The notes: generated by a model not told the origin, from the sequence alone. DNA of 64,000 nucleotides from Fluctibacter corallii (GCF_025751585.1 NZ_JAOWKX010000007.1:1-64000); one strand, 5' to 3'. Shown: positions 18,193 through 27,990, numbered from the stretch's first letter. Made by a program: numbers and translations.

Positions 18193-18897
18193 TTAGTTTG
18201 CCACTGTCATAGAACGCGCACCTTCGTCTAATTTGATAACGACACGGCGATCAAAAAAGTCTTTTTCTCTGCTAGCGGTTTCATACAGCGGTTTAGACTC
18301 ACCAAATGACAGCGTGGTAATTTGTTCTTTTGCTACGCCAAGTGACGTTAAGTAGGATTTCACACTCAGCACCCGCTGCTCTGACAATGCCTGATTGAAC
18401 GTATCGTCTCCGCGTCGGTCTGCAAATCCGCTTAACTGTACTGTCATATCGGGATTTCGTTTTAGGCTATGAGCCAAGGTTGTTAGTTGAGATTGATAAT
18501 GTGGTGCTAATGCGTATGAGCCTGTTTCAAATTGAATACTCGCCTCTAAAGGCTCCAATACACGTTCAATTTGTGTATCCATTGATACCAGCTGCACTTG
18601 CGTCTCCTCTTTTAAGCGCTTGTATTCACCATTTAATGCGATAAGTTGCTCTTCTCGTTGCTTCAACTGATTAGATGCAAGAGTCAAGCGTTGCTCGTTA
18701 TTTATATCTTCAGCAATCAGAAGGCCGACAATGCCGCCAATCATCGCACCCAATGGACCACCTGCCAGCGCGCCAACCGCAACGCCAGAGCCAAGGCCGA
18801 CCACTTCATTTTGTTTTGTCGTGTCCACCTCTTCTGCTATGACTGATGTTGATGCTATTAGACCTGTTAGTGCCACTGCTAATACTGTTTTTCTCAT
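18193..18897 (-). CDS. pdsO: PdsO, OmpA-family protein of the proteobacterial dedicated sortase system
   Basis: A 234-residue periplasmic or outer-membrane-associated protein. ATG 18897 is chosen because AAGGAG lies seven bases upstream; it yields the signal peptide MRKTVLAVALTGLIASTSVIA. A glycine-zipper segment (about 32-62: GSGVAVGALAGGPLGAMIGG) comes next, then a coiled-coil stretch (about 70-115). Last is an OmpA-like peptidoglycan-binding domain with LSGFADRRGDDTFNQALSEQR. This order is that of PdsO. Divergent from pdsR-pdsS across 188 bp, which supports the assignment. No class GN sortase or sortase substrate is encoded beside it. Confidence 0.82.
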   Translation of the reverse strand: MRKTVLAVALTGLIASTSVIAEEVDTTKQNEVVGLGSGVAVGALAGGPLGAMIGGIVGLLIAEDINNEQRLTLASNQLKQREEQLIALNGEYKRLKEETQVQLVSMDTQIERVLEPLEASIQFETGSYALAPHYQSQLTTLAHSLKRNPDMTVQLSGFADRRGDDTFNQALSEQRVLSVKSYLTSLGVAKEQITTLSFGESKPLYETASREKDFFDRRVVIKLDEGARSMTVAN

Positions 18898-19085
18898 TTT
18901 CATTCTCCTTACGGGATTCGTGTCGCTGTTGATGGATATTAAACACCAGAGAATGGGCATCGAAGGGGAAAAACTATGGAAAAGCGAAGGTGAAATGTGG
19001 CAGAAAAATGGAAATTGTCTCTCTTCACTTTTACTTCAGGTTGAATCAGATATAGTGTCGGCTACTGTGATAAAGAGGTAAAACG

Positions 19086-19781
19086 GTGAAACGTGTCGCA
19101 ATTATAGAAGATGACCCACTCATCAGAGAAAACTATGCATCGGCATTAACAAAACAAGGTTACGAAGTGCTTACTTACTCTTCAAGACCTGAAGCCGAAG
19201 CTGCATTCAGCATACGCTTACCTGATTTGGCGATCATTGACATTGGCTTACAAGACGAAATTGATGGGGGATTTGCGTTGTGCCAATTGCTGAGGCAGCA
19301 ATCAACCTCTTTACCTATCATTTTTTTTACTGCGCGCGATAACGACTATGACACCATTTGTGGATTGAGAATGGGTGCAGATGACTATCTGACAAAAGAT
19401 ATTAGTTTGCCCCATTTACTGGCTCGCATTGCTGCACTGTTTCGGCGGAGCGAAGTGATGCGCCAACCCGTGAATCAAACTGACATTATCGAAAATGGTA
19501 ACCTGGAGATGGATGCAAGTAGAATGTCGATTAAATGGAAACATATCCCCGTTGAGTTAACCGTAACGGAATTCTGGATGCTATACGCGATTGCTAAGCA
19601 CCCCGGATTTGTGAGAAGTCGCCAACAATTGATGGACGAATCAAAAATGGTAGTAGACGACACAACCATTACCTCACACATTAAACGTATTCGTAAAAAA
19701 TTCACTGAAGTCGACCGGGACTTCAATAACATAGAAACCGTGTATGGCATGGGCTATCGCTGGAAAGCACATCAAGAATAA
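19086..19781 (+). CDS. pdsR: PdsR, response regulator of the dedicated sortase system
   Basis: A 231-residue OmpR-type regulator. Receiver domain with acidic pair Asp9/Asp10, phospho-acceptor Asp52 (AIIDIGL) and the switch lysine in DDYLTKDIS. The C-terminal winged-helix DNA-binding domain starts near 135 (LTVTEFWMLYAIAKHPGFVRSR). The start is GTG with AGAGG eight bases upstream. Its stop is six bases before the kinase ATG. Together with the PdsS-type kinase and PdsO it forms the regulatory half of the Pds system. Confidence 0.87.
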   Translation: MKRVAIIEDDPLIRENYASALTKQGYEVLTYSSRPEAEAAFSIRLPDLAIIDIGLQDEIDGGFALCQLLRQQSTSLPIIFFTARDNDYDTICGLRMGADDYLTKDISLPHLLARIAALFRRSEVMRQPVNQTDIIENGNLEMDASRMSIKWKHIPVELTVTEFWMLYAIAKHPGFVRSRQQLMDESKMVVDDTTITSHIKRIRKKFTEVDRDFNNIETVYGMGYRWKAHQE

Positions 19782-19787
19782 TACGTT

Positions 19788-21959
19788 ATGATCTTTGGTA
19801 TTCGATTCAAACTTCTGGTGATTTTGTTGTGCTTGTTGCCAGTACCTTACTTGGCCTATCAATATGTGTGGGAGCTTGAATCTTACCTAAGACAAGGGCA
19901 GGAACAAACTATGGTAGGCACTGCCCGCGCCGTTGCCACCGCGCTGCATGAGCGCCCTAATTTATTTGACAAACAGGCTGCGTATTTACAAAAAGTAAGA
20001 CGGGGAAAAGACTTATATGCGCATCCAATCATTAATCCTATCCAGCTTGACGGGCACCTAAACGACTGGGCTGAATACCAACATTTAGCTATCGCGTATG
20101 ATCAACGGAACATCATTCGCCAATCCCATCCTTCGTCTGAGCAGAGCCTCAGCTTCAAGCATTTGGTTGGGCGTTATCGCCAATATCTATATGCCATGTT
20201 CGACGTTGCTGATGATCATGTCGTGCTTCGTAATCCCAACGTCCTTCGAGTCGATAAAAACGATCATATTTTAATTTCCCTTAAAACCCCCGAGTACGGT
20301 TTTCAACGCTTTATTATTTCCCCCCATGAAGAAGGATGGGTTAATGCTTACTTACTTCAAGAATCAGATAATTCAGGATATGCAAAGCATGTATTTCCCT
20401 CTATTCAAGGGTTTTGGCGCCTCACCGAGAAAGGCTATCAAGTAGAGTTACGTTTGCCTCTAAACATGTTAATGAGCGAAATTGCCTTCGCTGTGACTGA
20501 CGTAGATAATCAAGAAACTCGCCAGTGGGTTTCGGTGATGGGAACCGGTGATCCGGATAATAGAGATGATTTGGGCACCGTCTTGGTTCCGTCTCCAGAA
20601 ATTGAAAAAATCATTCGAGGATTACGCTATGCAAATTCGCGCGTTTGGGTGATTGATAACCACAATCGTGTTTTGGCGCGATCAGGATCTATCCACTCTT
20701 CTGTTGGCTTAAAAACCTCGATTGAAAATGAACACCACGATAGTAAGTTAAACGGCATTTGGTCAGAAATTGAAAATTCTCTTCTCTTACCACTGTATTA
20801 CAAAATACTCACTCGCCCTCCTTCAGATTTTGTAGACGAGCTAGAGAATGCTTATTCCTTAAAAGGAAAAGCGGTTTTGGAGGCATTAACAGGTGAGCCG
20901 GCCTCTCACTGGTATATCACCCCCGATAACAAAGCCGTGATTCTTTCCGCCGCGCACCCTATTTTTATCGAAGACAAAGTCATGGGTGCTGTCGTGGTCG
21001 AGCAAACGACTCACGGTATTCGCACGTTACGCAATCGCGCATTGGAGCAACTGTTCCATGTCATTTTGGGCATGCTACTGTTAAGTACAACAGCATTATT
21101 TTTCTTTGCCTCTCGTATATCAATGCGGGTGACGAAGTTACGCAATGAAACGGAGGCCATCATTGATAAAAATGGCCGGATTATCGGCAATATCGTGCCC
21201 GCTTCGGCCAGAGATGAAATTGGCGATCTCTCTCGCGCATTTTATGATGTTATCAATCGTTTAAATAACTACAACAACTATCTCGAAAACATGAGTTCGC
21301 GGCTGTCCCATGAGTTAAGAACACCCATCGCAATCGTGAATTCTTCATTAGAAAACTTGGCGCTCAATCACCTTGATACGGAGCTAGACGAAGAGAGTCG
21401 AGAATATATACACCGCGCCCAACAAGGCATTCGAAGGCTCAGTAAAATTTTATCGAGCATGAGTGAAGCAACACGTATGGAGCATGCGCTCCAAAGTACG
21501 CAAACTGAAACCTTTGCCCCACTTGATGTCGTACGAGGTTGCACTGAAAGTTATGCAATGACTTACAGCCAACGTAAATTTAACTTAGAACACGATAAAA
21601 CGTTGCCTTCGCTGCAAGGATCCCCTGAGTTATTTGCCCAAATGCTCGATAAGATTATTGCTAACGCCGTAGAGTTCAGCCCAATTGATTCCACGATTGG
21701 CATCGCGATGCACCAACTTGACGGTAAACTCGTTTTACGCATAACAAACACGGGCCCCGTTCTGCCTGATAATATGCAATCGCAGCTCGCCAACTCTATG
21801 ATTTCAGTAAGAAAAAGCGAACACAGCCAAGATCCCCATTTAGGACTAGGTTTGTACATTGCTCGTATTATTGCTGAATTTCACAATGGTAAACTGTCGA
21901 TTCAAAATCTTCCCGATGGGTCTGGCGTAGAAGTGTTAATCTTACTCACCTACGATTAA
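19788..21959 (+). CDS. pdsS: PdsS, sensor histidine kinase of the dedicated sortase system
   Basis: A 723-residue membrane kinase. Order of parts: transmembrane helix 1 (about 7-26), a very large periplasmic region (about 30-415) beginning with a CBM9/DOMON-like segment NPIQLDGHLNDWAEYQHL, helix 2 (about 421-443), HAMP (to about 495), HisKA with phospho-acceptor His508 (SHELRTP), and an ATPase domain ending LGLGLYIARIIAEFHNGKL. The size and the LDGHLNDW sensor module are characteristic of the dedicated-sortase kinase. Partner of the regulator encoded just upstream. The signal sensed is unknown. Confidence 0.87.
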   Translation: MIFGIRFKLLVILLCLLPVPYLAYQYVWELESYLRQGQEQTMVGTARAVATALHERPNLFDKQAAYLQKVRRGKDLYAHPIINPIQLDGHLNDWAEYQHLAIAYDQRNIIRQSHPSSEQSLSFKHLVGRYRQYLYAMFDVADDHVVLRNPNVLRVDKNDHILISLKTPEYGFQRFIISPHEEGWVNAYLLQESDNSGYAKHVFPSIQGFWRLTEKGYQVELRLPLNMLMSEIAFAVTDVDNQETRQWVSVMGTGDPDNRDDLGTVLVPSPEIEKIIRGLRYANSRVWVIDNHNRVLARSGSIHSSVGLKTSIENEHHDSKLNGIWSEIENSLLLPLYYKILTRPPSDFVDELENAYSLKGKAVLEALTGEPASHWYITPDNKAVILSAAHPIFIEDKVMGAVVVEQTTHGIRTLRNRALEQLFHVILGMLLLSTTALFFFASRISMRVTKLRNETEAIIDKNGRIIGNIVPASARDEIGDLSRAFYDVINRLNNYNNYLENMSSRLSHELRTPIAIVNSSLENLALNHLDTELDEESREYIHRAQQGIRRLSKILSSMSEATRMEHALQSTQTETFAPLDVVRGCTESYAMTYSQRKFNLEHDKTLPSLQGSPELFAQMLDKIIANAVEFSPIDSTIGIAMHQLDGKLVLRITNTGPVLPDNMQSQLANSMISVRKSEHSQDPHLGLGLYIARIIAEFHNGKLSIQNLPDGSGVEVLILLTYD

Positions 21960-21976
21960 GAACAATAGTTCTTAAT
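21955..21976 (+). terminator. Hairpin at the end of pdsS
   Basis: ATTAAGAAC / GTTCTTAAT around loop AATA, starting inside the pdsS stop region and followed by TTTAAAA. A weak intrinsic terminator. Confidence 0.5.
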
Positions 21977-22116
21977 TTAAAATCATGAAAATCAGGCAGT
22001 TACAACCAGTAACATGACCAAATGGTCTAGTTGTTTTCTTTTTCATATTGTGAAAAATAAGCGCCATTGCCTATTATTAATTCTGATATGGGCTTCGAGC
22101 AAAAAAGAGAACAACT

Positions 22117-23460
22117 ATGTCTAACGCCACCCAACTCAGCGTCCTTGAGAGGATATTCAAAATACAAGCGCGCGGTTCAACGCTTCGAACCGAGATTATC
22201 GCTGGATTAACGACGTTTGCTGCAATGTCTTATGTATTGGTGGTGAATCCCAATATTCTCGCTGCAGGTGGCATGCCAATAGAAGGACTGATTACAGTCA
22301 CAGCGCTAGCAGCATGTATTGGCACGCTACTAATGGCATTTCTAACAAACTACCCGCTCGCATTAGCACCGGGTATGGGACTGAATGCATTTTTCGCTTT
22401 TACTATTTGTTTAACGCGTGAAATACCTTGGGAAGCTGCTCTTGGCATCGTATTTTGGAACGGTATTTTGTTTGTATTACTCTCAGTCACGGGGGTAAGA
22501 AAGAAAATCGCCGACGCGATACCCGGGGCACTGAAAGTGGGTGTTCAAGCTGGTATTGGGCTTTTTATTGCCTTTATTGGACTGCGTAATGCTGGAATTA
22601 TTACTTCGCACCCAGAAACGTTAGTCACTTTGGGAGACTTCACTCAAACGCCAACATTGCTGGCATTTATTGGTATCTTGCTGACGGTCATTCTTATTGT
22701 CAGAAATATTCCTGGCGCTATTTTATTATCTGTTATTTTTCTTACCGTTGCAGGTGCTTTTATTCCCACAGAAGATGGGTTTATTACCGCTACCCCAGCA
22801 TCAATCATCGGTGCACCCGATGGAATCAGTTCTACCTTTCTAGCAATGGATTTCTTCTATCCGATTGAGCATATTGCCGAGACTTGGGATCTGATATTCG
22901 CTTTATTGTTCGTTAATATGTTCGACACCATTGGCACATTGATAGGCGTATCGCGTAAAGCGAAATTGCTAGATGAATCGGGTAACTTACCTAAAATCGG
23001 CAACGCAATGATGGCTGACGCGACGGCAAGTGTGGCTGGTGCAACATTGGGAACATCGCCGGTTACAACCTACGTAGAATCAGCAGCAGGCGTATCAGTT
23101 GGGGGCAGAACTGGGCTCACAGCCGTCGTTGTAGCAATATGTTTTTTGGTGGCACTGATCTTCACACCACTGATGAAAGTGATTCCTCTTATGGCTACCA
23201 CGCCTGCTTTATTGATGGTCGGCATTTTTATGATGGAATCGATTCGTCAGCTGGATTTCGATGATATGACGTCGCTTGCAACGGCAACTGTCACGCTGTT
23301 GGCTATGCCACTTACTTATAGCATCAGTGAAGGTATCGCACTGGGGTTCATTACCTATACCGCAATCAAGATAGGAACGGGGAAATTCAAAGACGTATCC
23401 ACGATTACTTATATTTTGGCTGCGATATTTTTTATGCGCTATATATTCGATTTACAATAG
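22117..23460 (+). CDS. NCS2 family purine permease (AzgA-like)
   Basis: A 447-residue inner-membrane transporter with about 12-14 helices, of the AzgA-like branch (adenine, guanine, hypoxanthine). Signature parts are RTEIIAGLTTFAAMSYVLVVNP near the N-terminus, LAPGMGLNAFFAFT near 85-98, and the substrate-binding segment MFDTIGTLIGVSRKA plus GTSPVTTYVESAAGV in the second half. Proton-coupled purine uptake is expected for the family. The 157 bp upstream show no recognisable purine riboswitch. The stop abuts that of the convergent lysR-type gene. Confidence 0.92.
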   Translation: MSNATQLSVLERIFKIQARGSTLRTEIIAGLTTFAAMSYVLVVNPNILAAGGMPIEGLITVTALAACIGTLLMAFLTNYPLALAPGMGLNAFFAFTICLTREIPWEAALGIVFWNGILFVLLSVTGVRKKIADAIPGALKVGVQAGIGLFIAFIGLRNAGIITSHPETLVTLGDFTQTPTLLAFIGILLTVILIVRNIPGAILLSVIFLTVAGAFIPTEDGFITATPASIIGAPDGISSTFLAMDFFYPIEHIAETWDLIFALLFVNMFDTIGTLIGVSRKAKLLDESGNLPKIGNAMMADATASVAGATLGTSPVTTYVESAAGVSVGGRTGLTAVVVAICFLVALIFTPLMKVIPLMATTPALLMVGIFMMESIRQLDFDDMTSLATATVTLLAMPLTYSISEGIALGFITYTAIKIGTGKFKDVSTITYILAAIFFMRYIFDLQ

Positions 23461-23461
23461 A

Positions 23462-24355
23462 CTACACACACCAATCTACTTCTGATAGCGCCTTGAAAAA
23501 CCAATTCAAGGCGTGACCCTCTCGATGCTTTTCCTTGGCCAAATACAGCTCGACTGCGGGTCGAGGGACCTGAACATGGCGCGACACCATCTCGCCGCTA
23601 TCAAGATAGGGTTTAACCAAGTGAAGGGGTAAAAATCCCGCTCCCAAGCCTTCTTTTTGGGCTTGAAGTTTACTTAACATGTTATCAACGCGAATTTTCT
23701 GTTTACTTTGCAATACACCTGCACTTCGCGTGGGGAGTCGGCGGGAGCTGTCGGCTACAACGATCGAGGGATATAAGGCAATATGCTCCGGCTGAATATC
23801 GCCTTCGACACTGGCAAGAGGATGGCTTGATGCTACCGCAAATACCATATTTGCTTGGCCAATTGGCACCATATCATACTGCCCTTTGGGTAGTTCACCC
23901 GACACACCAATCGCAATATCTGCTCGCTGGCTATGTAGCGCATCCCAACCACCAGCCAAGGCTTCTTCGATAATTGTGATCTCTACCAACTTATCGAGCT
24001 GACAAAATTCAGACAGCACCCTCAACAAGGGCAACTCCGGAATAATAGTATCTCTGGCGATCACTAACGACGTTTCCCAACCTGATTCAATTTGTCTGAC
24101 TTTCGCCTCTAATCTAGCAGCAGAAGCAAGAATAAATTGTCCCTCCTGTAAAAGCAGCTGTCCTGCATTTGTTAATTTTGCGCGCTGTTTGCTGCGATCA
24201 AATAACGCGACACCAAGGTCACTTTCTAGCTTTTGCACGGTATATGTGAGTGCAGACGGCACCTTAAACAGAGCCTCTGCCGCTGCAGCAAAACTTCCCT
24301 TCTGATCAATCGCTTCTAATACTCTTAGAGCGTCGAGCGTAACCGCATGATGCAT
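23462..24355 (-). CDS. LysR family transcriptional regulator
   Basis: A 297-residue regulator: N-terminal winged helix-turn-helix (LDALRVLEAIDQKGSFAAAAEALFKVPSALTYTVQKLE split over residues 8-45), followed by a LysR substrate-binding domain from about 90. It is the last gene of an operon with the pirin and DoxX genes, 11 bp after the pirin stop, and probably controls these genes or a similar redox-related set. The effector is unknown. Confidence 0.92.
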   Translation of the reverse strand: MHHAVTLDALRVLEAIDQKGSFAAAAEALFKVPSALTYTVQKLESDLGVALFDRSKQRAKLTNAGQLLLQEGQFILASAARLEAKVRQIESGWETSLVIARDTIIPELPLLRVLSEFCQLDKLVEITIIEEALAGGWDALHSQRADIAIGVSGELPKGQYDMVPIGQANMVFAVASSHPLASVEGDIQPEHIALYPSIVVADSSRRLPTRSAGVLQSKQKIRVDNMLSKLQAQKEGLGAGFLPLHLVKPYLDSGEMVSRHVQVPRPAVELYLAKEKHREGHALNWFFKALSEVDWCV

Positions 24356-24366
24356 GGTAGATCCTT

Positions 24367-25077
24367 TTATGGTAAATCGAACAATATAGCCGCCACATCT
24401 TGCGCGGATTGCCCCGTAAAGGCAATGCTGTTTGCAGCGCGAACTGTCAACCCGTCGCCTGATTCAAGCCTTACTTGCGCAGAATCACTTTCAACCAGTA
24501 ACTCACCTTCAATCACATGAACATAATAGGTTCTCGACGAATTCAATGTGTGTTCTAGGCGAGTCTGCGTATCTAATCGAAGCTGGCTCACTGTGGTGTC
24601 TTGCTTAATTTGCAATGTTCCCTCTCTACCATCTGGGGTAATTACCGTTGTTAGCCCAATCGCTTCTCCAAAGTGTTTTTGCTGATAGCTGGGCTCACCA
24701 CCTCGCTCAGACGGCGTTATCCATATTTGTAAGAACGTTAGTTCTTCTTCATCTGAGCCGTTATACTCGCTGTGAAATACGCCCTTGCCCGCTGACATCA
24801 ATTGAAACTCACCTTTTGGCAAGCGCTGAATATTTCCCATACTGTCTTTGTGTTCAATCACACCGTGAGTGACAAAGCTGATTATTTCCATGTCACGATG
24901 CCCGTGAGTATCAAACCCCGCAGAAGGCGCAACACGATCATCATTAATTACACGAAGAGATGATACGCCCATGTGTTGTGGGTCGTAGTATGATCCAAAT
25001 GAGAATGTATGTTGACTTTGCAGCCATCCAAAATCAGCTTTACCACGCGAATCTGCTTTTCTTAATGTAAACATCAT
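24367..25077 (-). CDS. Pirin family protein
   Basis: A bicupin of about 237 residues. The metal site motif GFDTHGHRDMEIISFV (His-x-His and Glu) lies about 55-70, and GVFHSEYNGS follows near 100. The in-frame frame extends to 25137, but ATG ATG at 25077/25074 follows AGGAG and starts the conserved FTLRKADSRG, so the shorter form is chosen. Pirin relatives such as YhhW have quercetinase activity in vitro; the physiological substrate is unknown. It lies 7 bp after doxX in the same operon. Confidence 0.9.
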   Translation of the reverse strand: MMFTLRKADSRGKADFGWLQSQHTFSFGSYYDPQHMGVSSLRVINDDRVAPSAGFDTHGHRDMEIISFVTHGVIEHKDSMGNIQRLPKGEFQLMSAGKGVFHSEYNGSDEEELTFLQIWITPSERGGEPSYQQKHFGEAIGLTTVITPDGREGTLQIKQDTTVSQLRLDTQTRLEHTLNSSRTYYVHVIEGELLVESDSAQVRLESGDGLTVRAANSIAFTGQSAQDVAAILFDLP

Positions 25078-25084
25078 TTTTCTC

Positions 25085-25534
25085 CTATTTACGTGCAACG
25101 CGATACAACCACTGATCGACGGAATATTTGCCGGCACCAGACAATACCAACGACAATGAAGCTACCATCAATACCAAACCAAACTCGTAACCGTTAGCTG
25201 CCATAAAAAAGCCATTACCAATGTGTACCGAAAAGATGGCGACGAGCATAGTCACTGCCAACGCAGCCCCAGACAGCCGCGTGAGTAACCCTAATAGTAA
25301 AAATAGTCCACCGAAAAACTCAGCGCTTCCTGCAGCAAATGCCATAAACCATCCTGGCTCTAGCCCAATAGATGCCATCCATTGCCCTGTCGCCTCCAAT
25401 CCATAACCACCGAACCAACCAAACAATTTTTGAGCGCCGTGCGCCACAAATGTAATGCCGAGTACCCCACGAAGTAATACGGGCGCAATTCCCTGTCCAG
25501 GGTGAATAAGGGTGTGTAATTTATTGATATACAT
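25085..25534 (-). CDS. DoxX family membrane protein
   Basis: A 149-residue protein with four predicted helices. The frame is open to 25675, but GGAGAG lies just upstream of ATG 25534, and conserved sequence begins soon after (LLRGVLGITFVAHGAQKLFGWFGGYGLEAT). That motif and GSAEFFGGLFLLLGLLTR are typical of DoxX. First gene of the doxX-pirin-lysR operon. DoxX proteins are linked to thiol/redox homeostasis; a precise role here is not shown. Confidence 0.9.
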   Translation of the reverse strand: MYINKLHTLIHPGQGIAPVLLRGVLGITFVAHGAQKLFGWFGGYGLEATGQWMASIGLEPGWFMAFAAGSAEFFGGLFLLLGLLTRLSGAALAVTMLVAIFSVHIGNGFFMAANGYEFGLVLMVASLSLVLSGAGKYSVDQWLYRVARK

Positions 25535-25751
25535 ATCTCTCTCCAATTCTAAAATTCTGACAATTAAAAGACGAATAAAATGCTTTTGTTTAAGCTTGAA
25601 AAGAGGATAGATAACTAAGCGCAAGAAAAAAATCGGAAGAAATTGATAACTATATTCAAAATTTTTGAACAACACCTTCCTTGGTGTTGGTTAAAGGGCA
25701 TTGATGATCGCTAACGCGCGCGATTACCCTCATTCAATGAGTAAAGGATGG

Positions 25752-26525
25752 CTAACAACCTAGCTCTGTAGCAAGACCGCCCAAACGTCCTTCAACAGCG
25801 CCTTCTTTGAATGATGGCATTGAAGGCATAAAGTTGAGACCGGTGCGTGTCTCAACTTCATTTACTGTCACTTCAGTCGTGCAATAATTAAGAGTACGTG
25901 ATGCGGTCTGCTCCATAATAAAGGCTGATGCTTCAATCCAGCCGCTGCTACTCAACGTAAATACTACTTTGAAGTAGCCTGAAGGAATGGTGTGATTCTC
26001 ATTAGCGCCAGGTAACGTAGCAAAATAGTATTCGTACAGTGGGCCAGTCACAACATATACGCCCTGCCCTGTTCTTACATAATCACGAACGGCATTTTCC
26101 AATTTGTTCCACGGTCCTTGGTTCAAATCAGAGGCTTGCGGGGTAATATTAGATAGATAGTTGGTATCACTCCAATATGCAGTATTACTGAAAGAGGATA
26201 GAGGGACTTGATGCCCACGATCAGTACCAATAACCGCATGGGCATCAGTATAATCATTGGGTTCAAGTGTATAGTGGTAGGAGATCTGCGGATCTGCCGA
26301 CCAACTGCGTGACCGAGAAGGCCCATCAATGGTGGAGGGAGTAACATTGTAAGCCACCCAATCAGCAAACTTTGTAGTTGGGTTGTTGCTTAATGTATAG
26401 ATTGCTCGGCTTACGGTTTGGTTTGATGTAGGGGCGCCAGTCGGACATCCCAAACTGCTGCACACGTTTGCGTCAGCAACCTGAGACGTCATTAGCAAAG
26501 AGATCAACGTTAATGATTTTTTCAT
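25752..26525 (-). CDS. Secreted DNA/RNA non-specific endonuclease (NUC1/Serratia nuclease type)
   Basis: A 257-residue exported nuclease with signal peptide (residues 1-19, ending VADA). The catalytic motif DRGH is at 102-105 and the NITPQASDLNQGPWNKLE block (about 126-143) contains the metal-binding Asn. Family members are beta-beta-alpha-metal nucleases that degrade any DNA or RNA outside the cell; nutrient scavenging from extracellular DNA is a likely use. Four Cys (22, 27, one near 218 and the C-terminal one) could form disulfides. Confidence 0.93.
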   Translation of the reverse strand: MKKSLTLISLLMTSQVADANVCSSLGCPTGAPTSNQTVSRAIYTLSNNPTTKFADWVAYNVTPSTIDGPSRSRSWSADPQISYHYTLEPNDYTDAHAVIGTDRGHQVPLSSFSNTAYWSDTNYLSNITPQASDLNQGPWNKLENAVRDYVRTGQGVYVVTGPLYEYYFATLPGANENHTIPSGYFKVVFTLSSSGWIEASAFIMEQTASRTLNYCTTEVTVNEVETRTGLNFMPSMPSFKEGAVEGRLGGLATELGC

Positions 26526-26862
26526 GACTCGCCTTTTTAGTATTTTATATTCTAATTATTATTATTCTCGCCATGTGCACTCTGCTCACGAGTGAAAGAA
26601 ATACACATGTGAGAGCGTGTAATTTAAAACCCATACCTTGGTACAGGTTAAAAATTGCGCGCAGCATATCATTAACAAGTGCTAGTTTTATGATCAAATG
26701 TATCTATTTTGGCTATAGATAAAATAAATGATATTTATAGTAAATGACTAAGCAGAGGAAGAATGGGAGCTAGGAACAAGGTAAACACGCCCTAAAAAGC
26801 GTTCACTGAGAAAAAGAAGGAAAGCATGCCCACAACACGATTGTGGGCAAGGGAAACTGCGG
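26526..26862. other. Intergenic region between the nuclease and PepSY genes
   Basis: 337 bp, AT-rich near the nuclease start (run of TTA repeats at 26553-26568, only a weak resemblance to a Fur box). No gene is seen; the only structure is the terminator of the PepSY gene near the right end. Confidence 0.6.
26806..26848 (-). terminator. Rho-independent terminator of the PepSY gene
   Basis: Stem GCCCACAA / TTGTGGGC (26828-26848); on the minus strand it is followed by a pyrimidine and T-rich stretch. It lies 14 bases after the stop of the PepSY gene. Confidence 0.7.
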
Positions 26863-27990
26863 TTAGCCGTTTACGGCGATAGACGAATTGTGCATTTCAG
26901 CTCGACGCTTTTTACTGCTTTTGCGCTTGTTACGACGATTCGACCACATGTAAACGCCAGTGACTGACAACAATAACGGTGCAGCACCTAGTACACACCA
27001 TAAGAATTTTGAGAGCTCACCGCCAAATGTGCCAAAGTGTAACTCACGAAAGCTATCAAGAAGTTTACTCACAAAGCCCAACTCGCGAATATCCCACGAC
27101 GTGATCATATCTCCCGTTTGAGGGTCAAAACTAGCACCACTGCTATATTGGCTATACAACGGATTGCCTGTAGGAACCGAACCAAACACGCGAATATTTT
27201 CATCTGGCTCATACGCTAGCGATACATACGTGGGCGCCAGCCCATCGACGGTGTCTGTGGCTTTTTCAATTAAAGACTGAAGAGACAGCGAATGATTATA
27301 CATACGCTCTGTTAACACAAAATCAGCGTGAGACGCATGCTCCTCAGACGTCTCGTGCAAATATCCTGCTATATTCCAGTACGCACCGGTAATGCCAAGA
27401 ATCAGCAATACGGGCGATGCCAGAATACCGATAAATTTATGCACATCACTGAACAATACCGCTAAGGCCCTGCCTGTTCTAAAGGTAAAAAAGTGCTTAT
27501 AAAAATTTGAGTACATAATCAGGCCTGTAACGCCAAGCGTGATTAAGATCAATGAGAAAAATGCCGCAATCAATAAGCCTGCATCCCCAACTAAAAAGGT
27601 GTAATGCAGCTCAAGCAACCAGTCTGTCAGGTAGCTATGCAACCCAACGGGCTCACTAAGCACTTCGCCAGTATAGGGATTGGCGTAGACTTTGTGAAAA
27701 TCAAATGTCCCTTTTTTAATTACATACACTCGGTCAGATTCTACACCATCAAAAAACATTTCAATGGTGGCGACTTCAAACTCAGGTAGTTGTTCATGAA
27801 TACGATCTAAAAACGCATCCAAGTCTAGTCTTTCACCTGATACCCCACTCAACATGGCTTTATCAGGCATAAGCCATTCATCAATTTCCTGCTTGTAGAC
27901 CAGAATACTTCCCGTCAGTGAAATCACCAATAACGGGATTAACGCAAACAGCGCCAACCACGAATGAATTTTAAACGCCGACTTTTTCAT
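26863..27990 (-). CDS. PepSY-associated TM helix protein (siderophore-linked ferric reductase-like)
   Basis: A 375-residue inner-membrane protein. It opens with SAFKIHSWLALFALIPLLVISLTGSILVYKQEID, the usual first helix with HSW. A PepSY module follows in the periplasm, then helices near 130-155, 185-215 and 335-350. The His-containing helices and the position directly downstream of a TonB-dependent siderophore receptor fit the PepSY_TM proteins thought to reduce or release iron from siderophores. Cotranscription with the receptor through an intervening hairpin is likely. Confidence 0.87.
   Translation of the reverse strand: MKKSAFKIHSWLALFALIPLLVISLTGSILVYKQEIDEWLMPDKAMLSGVSGERLDLDAFLDRIHEQLPEFEVATIEMFFDGVESDRVYVIKKGTFDFHKVYANPYTGEVLSEPVGLHSYLTDWLLELHYTFLVGDAGLLIAAFFSLILITLGVTGLIMYSNFYKHFFTFRTGRALAVLFSDVHKFIGILASPVLLILGITGAYWNIAGYLHETSEEHASHADFVLTERMYNHSLSLQSLIEKATDTVDGLAPTYVSLAYEPDENIRVFGSVPTGNPLYSQYSSGASFDPQTGDMITSWDIRELGFVSKLLDSFRELHFGTFGGELSKFLWCVLGAAPLLLSVTGVYMWSNRRNKRKSSKKRRAEMHNSSIAVNG

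Noticed and set aside
21977..22116. Purine riboswitch upstream of the NCS2 permease
   Set aside because: No paired helices or conserved loop bases of a purine aptamer seen.
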